DNA from: an uncultured Pelagibacteraceae bacterium
GTDB taxonomy: Bacteria; Pseudomonadota; Alphaproteobacteria; Pelagibacterales; Pelagibacteraceae
Direction of reading: 5' to 3'
Assembly: GCA_902602655.1 (NCBI GenBank)
Contig: CACKRM010000005.1
Span: forward strand, 1 to 51,091
DNA: 51,091 bases
How positions within the stretch are numbered: position 1 is the stretch's first letter; every line of letters starts with the position of its first letter. Shown one piece after another: positions 17,912-25,516 of the stretch. The translations under genes were made by a program, and so were the position numbers. The notes under the pieces were generated by a model that saw only the letters and a program-made list of their open reading frames with translations, did not search any database and had not been told where the DNA came from.

Positions 17912-19038
17912 AAAAAATAATATTAATTTTATTTTCAGTTTTATTTTCAACTAGCCTATTAGCTCATTCACCCCCGCAATTTAATTCAAAAGACAATTGC
18001 AGAAAGAAATTATCAATGCTTCAAGCTATCTCCAAATTAAAAGGTTATGATGGAGGTGAAATAGTAAAATTTAATTCATATACTGGATTTGACCAAAGAA
18101 CTGTTTTGATAGACGGTCATTTGAATAATCCTATTGAAATTACTGGATATCTTAGATTGCCAAAAGGAACAGCCAAAGTTCCTATAGTAATTTACACCCA
18201 CAGCAGTGGAGGACCTGGAGATTATGTTTGGGATGATTTTGTATATCATGCTGCACAAAATCTTCTGAAAGAAGGCATCGGCGTTATGTATATTGACAAT
18301 TTTTGCCCAAGAGGTGCTAGGTCTACATGGAGAGATCAATCTAAAGTTCCTTTAATAAATGGAGCAATCGACGCACTTATGGCTTTAAAATTTTTACAAT
18401 CTCATCCTAGATCTAACGGGAAATTTGGAACAACCGGTCATTCGAGAGGTGGGACTAATTCTTTTTTTATGGCAGATGTTAAACTTACATCTAAGTTTCT
18501 TAGCGGTACAAAAGGCTTTGATGCAATCCTTCCAGAAGCTGCCGAATGTAGAATGGCTGGGTTTTTTGCTAAACCAGAATTAACATCGAATACAACAATG
18601 CTTGTGGTACACGGCGGTGCAGACGATTATACTTTAGCAAAGTTTTGCAAGGAGCACGCTGAGAGAATTAAAGCTCCACCAGGTAAAGTAAAGGTTGATA
18701 TTAAAGAGGGCTGGTATCATATTTGGCATCATGGCGGAAAACCCTGGAGAGAAAAAATGGCAATGACTCTTCACGATTGTCCTGATTTTTACGTTGATAA
18801 CGAAGGTAGGTTTACCAATCCCACCTGGGAGGAGTGGATGGTAAATAAACACAAAGTTTACCCTTCAGTGGAAGCATTTTATGAAATGGCGCAAAAGGAT
18901 CCAAGAAAAGCATGGAAATCTGGTTTTAAAATTATGAAAAAAGAAAAATGTATTTCTAAAGGCGTCACTCTAGGTGGAGATAATGCTGAAGTTTATATGC
19001 CTCAATTTATTAATTTCTTTAAAAATAATTTATTATAG
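17908..19038 (+). CDS. Secreted alpha/beta hydrolase (dienelactone-hydrolase-like) inside the MTA operon
   Basis: A 376-residue alpha/beta hydrolase with a clear signal peptide (MKKIILILFSVLFSTSLLA, likely cut before His20), so it should be periplasmic. The nucleophile elbow is GHSRGG (177-182, Ser179). Plausible partners are Asp239/Asp240 in VHGGADDY and a histidine in YHIWHHGG (270-277). Cys31, Cys133 and other cysteines could form disulfides. It overlaps mtnA by 4 nt and the aldolase by 1 nt, so it is co-translated with cytoplasmic MTA-handling enzymes, which is unexpected. Similar proteins are labelled dienelactone hydrolase or acyl esterase; the substrate is unknown and I do not assign one. 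Confidence 0.8.
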   Translation: MKKIILILFSVLFSTSLLAHSPPQFNSKDNCRKKLSMLQAISKLKGYDGGEIVKFNSYTGFDQRTVLIDGHLNNPIEITGYLRLPKGTAKVPIVIYTHSSGGPGDYVWDDFVYHAAQNLLKEGIGVMYIDNFCPRGARSTWRDQSKVPLINGAIDALMALKFLQSHPRSNGKFGTTGHSRGGTNSFFMADVKLTSKFLSGTKGFDAILPEAAECRMAGFFAKPELTSNTTMLVVHGGADDYTLAKFCKEHAERIKAPPGKVKVDIKEGWYHIWHHGGKPWREKMAMTLHDCPDFYVDNEGRFTNPTWEEWMVNKHKVYPSVEAFYEMAQKDPRKAWKSGFKIMKKEKCISKGVTLGGDNAEVYMPQFINFFKNNLL

Positions 19039-19682
19039 TGAGTAAATTAAGAGCTGAAGTAATAAAATATTCCAAAAAATTAAATATAACTAATTTATCA
19101 GCCTTAAGATCAGGAAATATTTCTATAAGAGCAAAGGAAAAAGGAGTTGATGGATTTTACATTACACCATCCGGCAGAAAGTATTCATCTTTAAAACCTA
19201 AAGATATTATCTTTGTATCTCTAAAAGGAATCTATGATAAAAAAAAGGGCAAACCTTCATCCGAGTGGAGATTCCATCAAGATATTTATGTGAATAAAAA
19301 AAAAGCAAAAGCGATAGTGCATGCTCATTCTACCTGTGCTACAGCTGTTTCCACTCACCAAAAAAACATTCCTGCGTTTCACTACATGGTTGCAGTTGCT
19401 GGTGGCGAAGATATAAAATGTAGTAAATACGCAACTTTTGGAACAAAAAATCTCTCAAGAAATATTATTAAAGCTTTAAAAAATAGATCAGCATGTTTGA
19501 TTGCTAATCACGGTCAAGTTGCTTTTGGAGAAAATTTAGAAAAGACTTTTGAGCTTGCTCAAGAGATCGAAAATATTTGCCATCAATATATAAATACCCT
19601 AAGAATTGGAATACCCAAGATTCTTTCAAAAAAAGAAATGAGAATTATCTTGGAAAAATTTAAGAATTATAAAACGGAATAA
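19038..19682 (+). CDS. Class II aldolase, FucA-like; candidate methylthioribulose-1-phosphate aldolase
   Basis: Zinc-dependent class II aldolase of the L-fuculose-1-phosphate type. SGNIS (25-29) and TPSGRKY (43-49) form the phosphate-site loops. Catalytic Glu76 is in PSSEWRFH; the zinc ligands are His95 and His97 in VHAHS and His158 in NHGQ. These correspond to FucA Glu73, His92, His94 and His155 with a constant offset of three. The PSSEWRFH signature favours aldolase over MtnB dehydratase. The start is GTG, overlapping the hydrolase stop. Directly downstream of mtnP and mtnA, its likely substrate is methylthioribulose-1-phosphate, giving DHAP and 2-(methylthio)acetaldehyde (MTA-DHAP shunt); this is inference from context. 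Confidence 0.8.
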   Translation: MSKLRAEVIKYSKKLNITNLSALRSGNISIRAKEKGVDGFYITPSGRKYSSLKPKDIIFVSLKGIYDKKKGKPSSEWRFHQDIYVNKKKAKAIVHAHSTCATAVSTHQKNIPAFHYMVAVAGGEDIKCSKYATFGTKNLSRNIIKALKNRSACLIANHGQVAFGENLEKTFELAQEIENICHQYINTLRIGIPKILSKKEMRIILEKFKNYKTE

Positions 19683-19686
19683 AAAT

Positions 19687-20727
19687 ATGCTTAAAGTTGG
19701 AGAACACATTACTATTGATTTTCTTGGGGTAAAAAAAGATTATTCACCCTCTTTCTATGAAAAAATTATCTACAAAATTGCAAAGTCAGCAAAAGTGCAA
19801 ATTCTTAATGTAAACAGCCACAAGTTTGAACCCCAAGGCTTTACATTAGTTGCTTTGTTATCTGAGAGTCATATGAGTTTTCATACTTTTCCTGAAAGAG
19901 GTGTAATAAGTTTTGATTTTTTTACTTGCGGGAAAGTACATCCGAAGATTGCTTTGAAAATATTACGAAAAGAAATACAACATGATAGAGTTGTAACAAA
20001 TACTTTTGATAGAAGTAGCGTAAGTTTATATGACGATATTTATAGTACCCCAGGTCAAAAAAAATATTATGTTGTAAAAGATGTTTTGGAAAGATTGACT
20101 ACCAAAGTTGGACAATACGTAGAAATTTTAAATTTAGAAGAGTTTGGAAATGCATTGTTCATTGATCATGAGATTCAAGTTGCTGAAAAAGATGAGAAAA
20201 TTTACAGCTCAAATTTTTTTAAATCTAGTTATGATTTAAGTAAAAAAAATTCAAATGTTGCAATAATTGGCGGTGGTGACGGAGGCGTAGCAAGGGTTTG
20301 TTTAGAAAATAACGCTGATTACATTGACTGGTATGAGCTTGATCCTGAGATAGTAGATATTTGTTACAAACATCTTCCGAAAATTTGTTCAAAAGTAAAA
20401 AAAAGTAATAAAGTAAAGGGATATTGGGGAGATGCGTTTGAAAGTATAAAATCAATTGAAAATTCTAAATATGATAAGATTTTTGTAGATTTAAATGATG
20501 ATCAGTATTGCATAGATCTTGCTAGAAAAAATATGAAAGGTTTAAAAAGGATTTTAAAAAAAGGGGGTGTTATAACTGCCCAAGTGGGAAGCCAAGATAA
20601 AAAACCAAAACAAGTAAATAATTGGTGCAAGGTGCTAGAAAAAAATTTTGGAAACGTCACTTTATCAAAAGCTCATATCCCAAGTTTTGATTGTAATTGG
20701 AATTTTGCCTCTTCAGTCATGAAATAA
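19687..20727 (+). CDS. Fused S-adenosylmethionine decarboxylase and spermidine synthase-like aminopropyltransferase
   Basis: Two domains in 346 residues. Residues 1-125 are a bacterial SpeD: the self-cleavage site Glu60-Ser61 in LSESHMSFHTFPE, His66, and Cys81 in FFTCG as the proton donor, so a pyruvoyl cofactor can form. Residues 126-346 are SpeE-like: GGGDGG (195-200) and ELDP (217-220) bind the AdoMet derivative. The usual YHE motif reads YSS (near 173-175) and the usual DSTDP reads DLNDD (268-272), so the amine-acceptor site is divergent. SpeD-SpeE fusions are known in some bacteria. The gene lies 4 nt after the aldolase, closing the MTA operon. Product could be spermidine or another aminopropylated amine. 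Confidence 0.88.
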   Translation: MLKVGEHITIDFLGVKKDYSPSFYEKIIYKIAKSAKVQILNVNSHKFEPQGFTLVALLSESHMSFHTFPERGVISFDFFTCGKVHPKIALKILRKEIQHDRVVTNTFDRSSVSLYDDIYSTPGQKKYYVVKDVLERLTTKVGQYVEILNLEEFGNALFIDHEIQVAEKDEKIYSSNFFKSSYDLSKKNSNVAIIGGGDGGVARVCLENNADYIDWYELDPEIVDICYKHLPKICSKVKKSNKVKGYWGDAFESIKSIENSKYDKIFVDLNDDQYCIDLARKNMKGLKRILKKGGVITAQVGSQDKKPKQVNNWCKVLEKNFGNVTLSKAHIPSFDCNWNFASSVMK

Positions 20728-20792
20728 CCTTTATCTATCTGATTAATTAATCCCTAGCATATTCTATCTTTTTATTTACAATAGGGAGAAAT

Positions 20793-20798
20793 AGGAGG
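20793..20798 (+). promoter_or_regulatory. Strong Shine-Dalgarno AGGAGG
   Basis: A full AGGAGG lies 4 nt before the ATG at 20803 and 10 nt before an in-frame ATG at 20809. Most genes here have weak ribosome-binding sites, so this suggests high expression of the binding protein. An upstream 6-nt inverted repeat, TCCCTA (20751-20756) and TAGGGA (20782-20787), could fold the 5' leader next to this site. The 75 nt gap holds no gene. Confidence 0.65.
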
Positions 20799-20802
20799 AT
20801 GT

Positions 20803-21630
20803 ATGAGAATGTTAAACAAAACACTTATCTCTTTTATTGCTTTGTTTTTTTTATTGATTGGAAATTCTTACTCCGACAATATAAAAATTGGTACTGAAGG
20901 AGCTTACCCACCGTGGAACGCAAAAGATGCTTCTGGTAAACTTATAGGTTTCGAAGTAGATCTTGCATTTGAGCTATGTAAAATAATGGGTCATAGCTGC
21001 AGTATAGTTGAACAAGATTGGGACGGCATGATACCAGCTCTACAATCTGGAAAATTTGATGCCATAATGGCAGGGATGTCCATTACAGATGAGAGAAAGA
21101 AAAAAATTAATTTCTCACAAGGTTATGCTGATGAAGTTGCTTCATTTGCGGTAGTCAAAGGATCAAAAATTAAACCTAGAACTGTAAAATCAATAAATCT
21201 TAATGAAATTGACTCAGCAGATCAAAAAACATTAGATGCTCTAAAAAAAGCCTTCGAGGGAAAAATCATCGGAGTGCAGACAGGGACTATTCATCAAAAT
21301 TTTTTAAAGTCGGGACAAATAGGAAAGGTTAATGTTTGGACTTACAAAACCCAAGATGAAGTTAACTTAGATCTAGCTGCAGGTAGAATAGACGCAGCTT
21401 TAGCCGCTGCTGTAGCTTTTGAGGATTATAACTCTAAGGCAGGTAACGTTCTAAATTTGGTAGGCCCTACTTTTTCTGGTGGCACTTTTGGAAGTGGTGT
21501 AGGCGTTGGTATAAGAAAAAATGACAGTCAATTACTAAATGATTTTAATTCTTCAATTGATACAGCGAGAAAAAAAGGAATAATTAAAAAACTTGCAATC
21601 AAGCATTTTGGCTTCGATGCTTCTATGTAA
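20803..21630 (+). CDS. Polar amino acid ABC transporter, periplasmic binding protein (HisJ/LAO/octopine type)
   Basis: Type II periplasmic binding protein for cationic or polar amino acids. The signal peptide is in residues 1-25 with likely cleavage after SYS. The mature N-terminus has IGTEGAYPPWNAKDASGKLIGFEVDL, then QDWDGMIPALQSGKFDAIMAGMSIT, which are hallmarks of the lysine/arginine/ornithine-octopine subfamily. The C-terminal lobe carries GVGVGIRKND. The length of 275 is normal. The strong ribosome-binding site and the hairpin after its stop fit a protein made in excess over the membrane subunits. The ligand is probably a basic amino acid or an opine-like derivative; exact specificity is not readable. 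Confidence 0.9.
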   Translation: MRMLNKTLISFIALFFLLIGNSYSDNIKIGTEGAYPPWNAKDASGKLIGFEVDLAFELCKIMGHSCSIVEQDWDGMIPALQSGKFDAIMAGMSITDERKKKINFSQGYADEVASFAVVKGSKIKPRTVKSINLNEIDSADQKTLDALKKAFEGKIIGVQTGTIHQNFLKSGQIGKVNVWTYKTQDEVNLDLAAGRIDAALAAAVAFEDYNSKAGNVLNLVGPTFSGGTFGSGVGVGIRKNDSQLLNDFNSSIDTARKKGIIKKLAIKHFGFDASM

Positions 21631-21639
21631 ATAAATTTT

Positions 21640-21665
21640 TCAGGCGATAATTTTTTATCGCCTGA
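21640..21665 (+). terminator. Intercistronic stem-loop between binding-protein and permease genes
   Basis: TCAGGCGATAA (21640-21650) pairs perfectly with TTATCGCCTGA (21655-21665) around a TTTT loop, giving an 11-bp stem. It is unusually GC-rich for this genome. It starts 9 nt after the binding-protein stop and ends 7 nt before the permease ATG. No U-run follows, so it is more likely a partial terminator or an mRNA 3'-stabilising hairpin than a full terminator. Confidence 0.75.
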
Positions 21666-21672
21666 TTAACTT

Positions 21673-22362
21673 ATGGAACTATTAATATTCGGTGACAAAG
21701 GTTGGGGAGATGAGCTTTTTTACGCAACGCTTATGACAATAAGCGTAGCTATAACGGCTTTCTTAATAGGTTTCTTTTTTGCTTTCATTTTTGTACCAGT
21801 TAAACTATCCAAAAACAAAATACTTAAATTTATTGGCAATACATACACAACTGTCTTCAGAGGAGTTCCTGAACTTCTTATAATATATCTATTTTTTTTT
21901 GGTGGAAGTGGTGCAGTAATGTACGTAGCTAAAATTTTTGGATATAATGAATATATTGAAATTAATGCCTTTCTTACTGGAGCTCTTTCAATAGGATTAA
22001 TATCTGGAGCTTATTCGACAGAAGTTTTTAGAGGAGCAATTTTATCAATTGGTAGCGGGCAATTTGAAGGCGCAAAGTCATTAGGACTAAAAAAAATAAC
22101 TTATTTTATTTATGTTATTTTGCCCCAGGTACTTAGACTGGCTATACCTAATTTAGGTAATGTTTGGCAGATAACACTTAAAGATACAGCGCTTATTTCA
22201 GTTACAGGATTAGTGGAAATTATGAGACAATCTTATATTGCTGCTGGATCAACCAGAAATCCTTTATTTTTTTATATTTTTGCTGCGGTCATTTATTTAA
22301 TTTTAACCACTTTTAGTTTGAAATTTTTCAACAAGTTAGAAAGAAAATACAATTTTTCATAA
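21673..22362 (+). CDS. Polar amino acid ABC transporter permease (HisQ-like)
   Basis: Inner-membrane subunit of the importer. About five hydrophobic segments are visible, with the N-terminal GDELFYATLMTISVAITAFLI region and the central block YTTVFRGVPELLIIYLFFFG typical of the HisMQ family. The EAA loop reads EGAKSLGLKKITYFIYVILPQVLRLAIPNLGN (about residues 135-166), which docks the ATPase. The length of 229 is normal. It follows the binding protein after a 42 nt gap filled by a stem-loop and precedes the second permease by 3 nt. No ATP-binding partner gene is in this cluster. Confidence 0.9.
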   Translation: MELLIFGDKGWGDELFYATLMTISVAITAFLIGFFFAFIFVPVKLSKNKILKFIGNTYTTVFRGVPELLIIYLFFFGGSGAVMYVAKIFGYNEYIEINAFLTGALSIGLISGAYSTEVFRGAILSIGSGQFEGAKSLGLKKITYFIYVILPQVLRLAIPNLGNVWQITLKDTALISVTGLVEIMRQSYIAAGSTRNPLFFYIFAAVIYLILTTFSLKFFNKLERKYNFS

Positions 22363-22365
22363 TAT

Positions 22366-23043
22366 ATGAATTTAATGATAGAAAAAATTCCTGAACTATT
22401 AAATGCTACAATATTAACTATACAGCTAACTCTCTTTTCATTAATTGTTGGTATCTTTTTAGGACTTTTTTTCGCAATTCTCAGACTTAATAAAAATAAA
22501 GTTGTAAGTGGATTCTCTTACTATTATTCATTTATTTTCAGAGGAACACCACTTTTAGTACAACTTTTTATAATTTATTTTGGTTTAGCCCAACTAGAAT
22601 TTATAAGAGAGTCATTTTTATGGACTGTTTTAAAAAAACCTTTTTGGTGTGCAATAATTGCATTTGCTTTGAATACCGGAGCATACACAGCTGAAATATT
22701 TAGGTCAGGTTTTGAAAAAGTAGACAAACAATTAATAGATGCAGCAAAATCATTGGGGATGTCAAAATATAATACATTTTATAAAATTATTCTTCCAGTC
22801 GGTCTTAAAAGATCTATACCAGCTTATGGAAATGAAATGATATTGATGCTTAAAGGAACTTCTTTAGCAAGCACTGTAACTTTAATCGATTTAACTGGAG
22901 CTGCAAAATATATTATTTCCACACATTTCAATCCAGTTGAAGTCTTTATATTTACTGGGAGTATCTATTTATTTTTTACTTTTTTAATCCATAATTTTAT
23001 TAAATTTATAGAAAAAAAAACCAATTATATTTATAAAACTTAA
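22366..23043 (+). CDS. Polar amino acid ABC transporter permease (HisM-like)
   Basis: Second inner-membrane subunit. It has five or so membrane segments, the family block YYYSFIFRGTPLLVQLFIIYFGL near residues 50-72, and the ATPase-docking EAA loop DAAKSLGMSKYNTFYKIILPVGLKRSIPAYGNE near residues 125-157. The length of 225 is normal. Paired with the HisQ-like gene it would form the heterodimeric pore. The next gene is on the opposite strand 15 nt later, so the operon ends here without an ATPase; a shared HisP/GlnQ-type ATPase encoded elsewhere is required (inference). Confidence 0.9.
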   Translation: MNLMIEKIPELLNATILTIQLTLFSLIVGIFLGLFFAILRLNKNKVVSGFSYYYSFIFRGTPLLVQLFIIYFGLAQLEFIRESFLWTVLKKPFWCAIIAFALNTGAYTAEIFRSGFEKVDKQLIDAAKSLGMSKYNTFYKIILPVGLKRSIPAYGNEMILMLKGTSLASTVTLIDLTGAAKYIISTHFNPVEVFIFTGSIYLFFTFLIHNFIKFIEKKTNYIYKT

Positions 23044-23058
23044 ATTAAGAAAGATTGT

Positions 23059-23454
23059 TTAATAATGAGACTTAACTTCACTTATATTTGAGCCTAAAAG
23101 CTGGTTTATTTTTAGCTTCAATTTTGATCTTTGGTCATTAAGTTTGTAAACATTTCGAGAGAGTTCAATAAAATTTTTATCAAATTTTTTTTCTTTTTCT
23201 GCTATTCTTTTTTCATCTTCTATTTTCCATAATTTTTTGTTTACGTTTAAGAGCTCCATAAAAATGCTATCAAGGCTTGAATTTGAGACAATTGTATCAT
23301 TATAAGTTTTTTTTAGAGAAGAAAGCTCTTTATTTACGTCAACTAACTTACTTTCGTCATTAATTTTTTCTTTTTTTATTTCCAGAATTGTAATTTTATC
23401 AACTAATTCACCAGCGGAAATTTCCGCAAAAATCTTATTTAATTTGGCATTCAT
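23059..23454 (-). CDS. DUF6165 family protein
   Basis: A small cytoplasmic protein of 131 residues. The pattern EISAGELVDKITILEIKKEKI near residues 10-30, LLNVNKKLWKIEDEKRIAE near 67-85, FDKNFIELSRNVYKLNDQRSKLKLKIN near 91-117 and a terminal GSNISEVKSHY matches what I recall as DUF6165. It is mostly alpha-helical with coiled-coil character. Members often sit beside glycosyltransferase family 9 genes, as here, where it diverges from a GT9 gene across 43 nt. A role in surface polysaccharide assembly is plausible but no activity is established. Confidence 0.7.
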   Translation of the reverse strand: MNAKLNKIFAEISAGELVDKITILEIKKEKINDESKLVDVNKELSSLKKTYNDTIVSNSSLDSIFMELLNVNKKLWKIEDEKRIAEKEKKFDKNFIELSRNVYKLNDQRSKLKLKINQLLGSNISEVKSHY

Positions 23455-23497
23455 TATTTTTTGGTAATATTTACATAAAATATATAGAGTTAAAAGA

Positions 23498-24433
23498 ATG
23501 TCAAATATTTTAATTATTAAACATGGGTCTTTAGGTGACCTTATTCAAGCTAACGGAGCCATTGAAGATATAAAAAATTCTTTTCAAGACTCCAAGGTTC
23601 TTTTGTTAACTTCCTCAAGTTATGCTTATCTGATGTCCCATTGCCCTTATATAGATGGCGTTTTAATAGACAAGAGACTTCCAAGGTGGAATATATTTTA
23701 TTTATTAAATTTAAAAAAAATTTTGTCAAAATATAATTTTTCACATGTTTTTGATTTACAGAACTCTAGAAGAACTAATTTTTACAGAAAATTTATACTT
23801 CCAAATTGCCAGTGGTCTTCAACTGACACAACTCTAGAACCAGGTAAAAGTAAAAAAGATTTTGACAAAGAGCCTGTTCTTGACAGAATGAAAATACAAT
23901 TAGAAAAAAGTGGCATCAGTACAAATAAAATTAAAAAAATTAACTTATCTTGGTCTTTCGTTAATATTGAAAAATTAATTAAACAATACACAAATGGAGA
24001 ATATATTTTGATTTTTCCTTTTTGTTCAAAAAGAAATTTAAATAAAAAATGGCCATATTTTAAAGATTTAGTGAAAGAACTTAAGCAGCTATACAAGAAT
24101 AAATATTCTATTTTAGTGGCTCCTGGAGTTGACGAAGTGGATGAAGCAAAATCTTTAAATGCCAAAGTAGTTTTAAATGAAAATAATAAACCTATTAATT
24201 TAAATTATTTGATAACTTTAATTGAAAAATCTTCTTTTGTAATATCAAATGACACAGGCCCAGCTCACATAGCATCTCATTTAAATAAAAAGGGAATTTC
24301 TCTATTCGGTAGCCACACTTCTCCTGAAAAAATTAGTATTAAAAGTGAAAAATTTAAAACCATTGTAAATGAAAATCTCAAAAAATTAACTGTAAATACT
24401 GTTTTAAGCGAAATTAAGAAAAATCTAAATTAA
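23498..24433 (+). CDS. Family 9 glycosyltransferase (heptosyltransferase-like)
   Basis: GT-B fold transferase of the ADP-heptose:LPS heptosyltransferase family. The N-terminus ILIIKHGSLGDLIQANGAIEDIK (3-25) and the C-terminal donor-site block FVISNDTGPAHIASHLNKKGISLFG (about 247-271) with SPEKI are diagnostic. The length of 311 is near normal. It probably adds a sugar to lipid A core or another surface glycan; donor identity is unknown. It diverges from the DUF6165 gene and its end overlaps the convergent GT4 gene by 9 nt. Confidence 0.85.
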   Translation: MSNILIIKHGSLGDLIQANGAIEDIKNSFQDSKVLLLTSSSYAYLMSHCPYIDGVLIDKRLPRWNIFYLLNLKKILSKYNFSHVFDLQNSRRTNFYRKFILPNCQWSSTDTTLEPGKSKKDFDKEPVLDRMKIQLEKSGISTNKIKKINLSWSFVNIEKLIKQYTNGEYILIFPFCSKRNLNKKWPYFKDLVKELKQLYKNKYSILVAPGVDEVDEAKSLNAKVVLNENNKPINLNYLITLIEKSSFVISNDTGPAHIASHLNKKGISLFGSHTSPEKISIKSEKFKTIVNENLKKLTVNTVLSEIKKNLN

Positions 24434-25516
24434 ATTTAAATATTTTTTAATTATTTTTTTCCATTTAAAATCATTAGAAAATTCTAAAGCATTAGTCCCA
24501 TATGTTTTGTAATTCTCATTCTCAAAAAATTTAATAACACTATCGTGTATAGAATTAAGATTATTTCCGTCACATAAAAATCCAGTTTCGCCATCCTTGA
24601 TAGCATCCTCAGCACCACCATCTTTTCCACCTATTGATCCTTTACCGTAACATCCTGCTTCAATGAAAGATATACCAAAACCTTCAACAGATTTTTTATA
24701 AATGATCGAAGGCATTAAAAATAAGTCAGAATTTTTTAAAAGAGCTGCTTTTAATTGCTCCTCAATTTTATTGTAGAAAAGGACCTCATTACCTAAATTA
24801 AGTTCTTTTTTAAGTTTTTGTAAATTTTTTTTTTCTTCACCTTCACCAATAGAAATATACTTTATATTGGGAAATCTTGATTTTAAATTTTTAATACACA
24901 TTAAAATATTTTGGTGACTTTTTCTTTTATCAAGCCTAGCTATAGTAATAATTCTAGGGAATGAATCTTTGAATATTTCTTTTGCCCTTTCATCATATTC
25001 AGATTTTACTTCAATAGGATAATTTGAACCAGGATGTATAATATGAATTTTATTTGCATCAACACCTGTGGAGATAGCTAATTTTTTTGTAAATCTTGAA
25101 TTAGAAATTATATATTTTGCTTTACTCAAAGATTTAATCATTCTTTTATTTAAGCTGGTTTCCTTAGGGTGGTTAATTTCTTTTGAGTGTATTAGACAGA
25201 AAGTTGGTATATTTTCTATGTAATTTTTATTCAAATTTTCTAAACTTTTCCAGTGATCAAAAAATAAAGCTCTTACATTGTTGTTTTTTATGTATTCATT
25301 AATTAAATTTGCTTTTCTATATTTTTTAAAAAATTTAAAACCAGAAACTCTCACGATTTCTAAACTGGAATTCTTATCATAACTATCGGATTCAGGAAAA
25401 GAGTCAGCAAATATTTTTACTGGTCCATGATTATTAAGTGCAATAGCTAATCCCTCAATAAGATTTTGGATGCCACCGATGTCAGGTGGAAAATTTCTAG
25501 TTGATATAACAAACAT
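24425..25516 (-). CDS. Family 4 glycosyltransferase
   Basis: GT-B retaining glycosyltransferase. The glycine-rich N-terminal loop is STRNFPPDIGGIQNLIEGLA (5-24), followed in the middle by IITIARLDKRKSHQNIL and ISIGEGEEKKNLQKL. The conserved EX7E region EGFGISFIEAGCYGKGSIGGKDGGAEDAI (near 276-304) binds the nucleotide sugar. The length of 363 is normal. Its start codon overlaps the stop of the upstream thioredoxin-like gene by 1 nt, and its 3' end overlaps the GT9 gene tail to tail. Likely part of the same envelope glycan pathway; the linkage made is unknown. Confidence 0.87.
   Translation of the reverse strand: MFVISTRNFPPDIGGIQNLIEGLAIALNNHGPVKIFADSFPESDSYDKNSSLEIVRVSGFKFFKKYRKANLINEYIKNNNVRALFFDHWKSLENLNKNYIENIPTFCLIHSKEINHPKETSLNKRMIKSLSKAKYIISNSRFTKKLAISTGVDANKIHIIHPGSNYPIEVKSEYDERAKEIFKDSFPRIITIARLDKRKSHQNILMCIKNLKSRFPNIKYISIGEGEEKKNLQKLKKELNLGNEVLFYNKIEEQLKAALLKNSDLFLMPSIIYKKSVEGFGISFIEAGCYGKGSIGGKDGGAEDAIKDGETGFLCDGNNLNSIHDSVIKFFENENYKTYGTNALEFSNDFKWKKIIKKYLNLI

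Noticed and set aside
20728-20802. Riboswitch upstream of the amino acid binding-protein gene
   Set aside because: Only a 6-nt inverted repeat with a long loop is present; no conserved core of a known riboswitch is visible in 75 nt.
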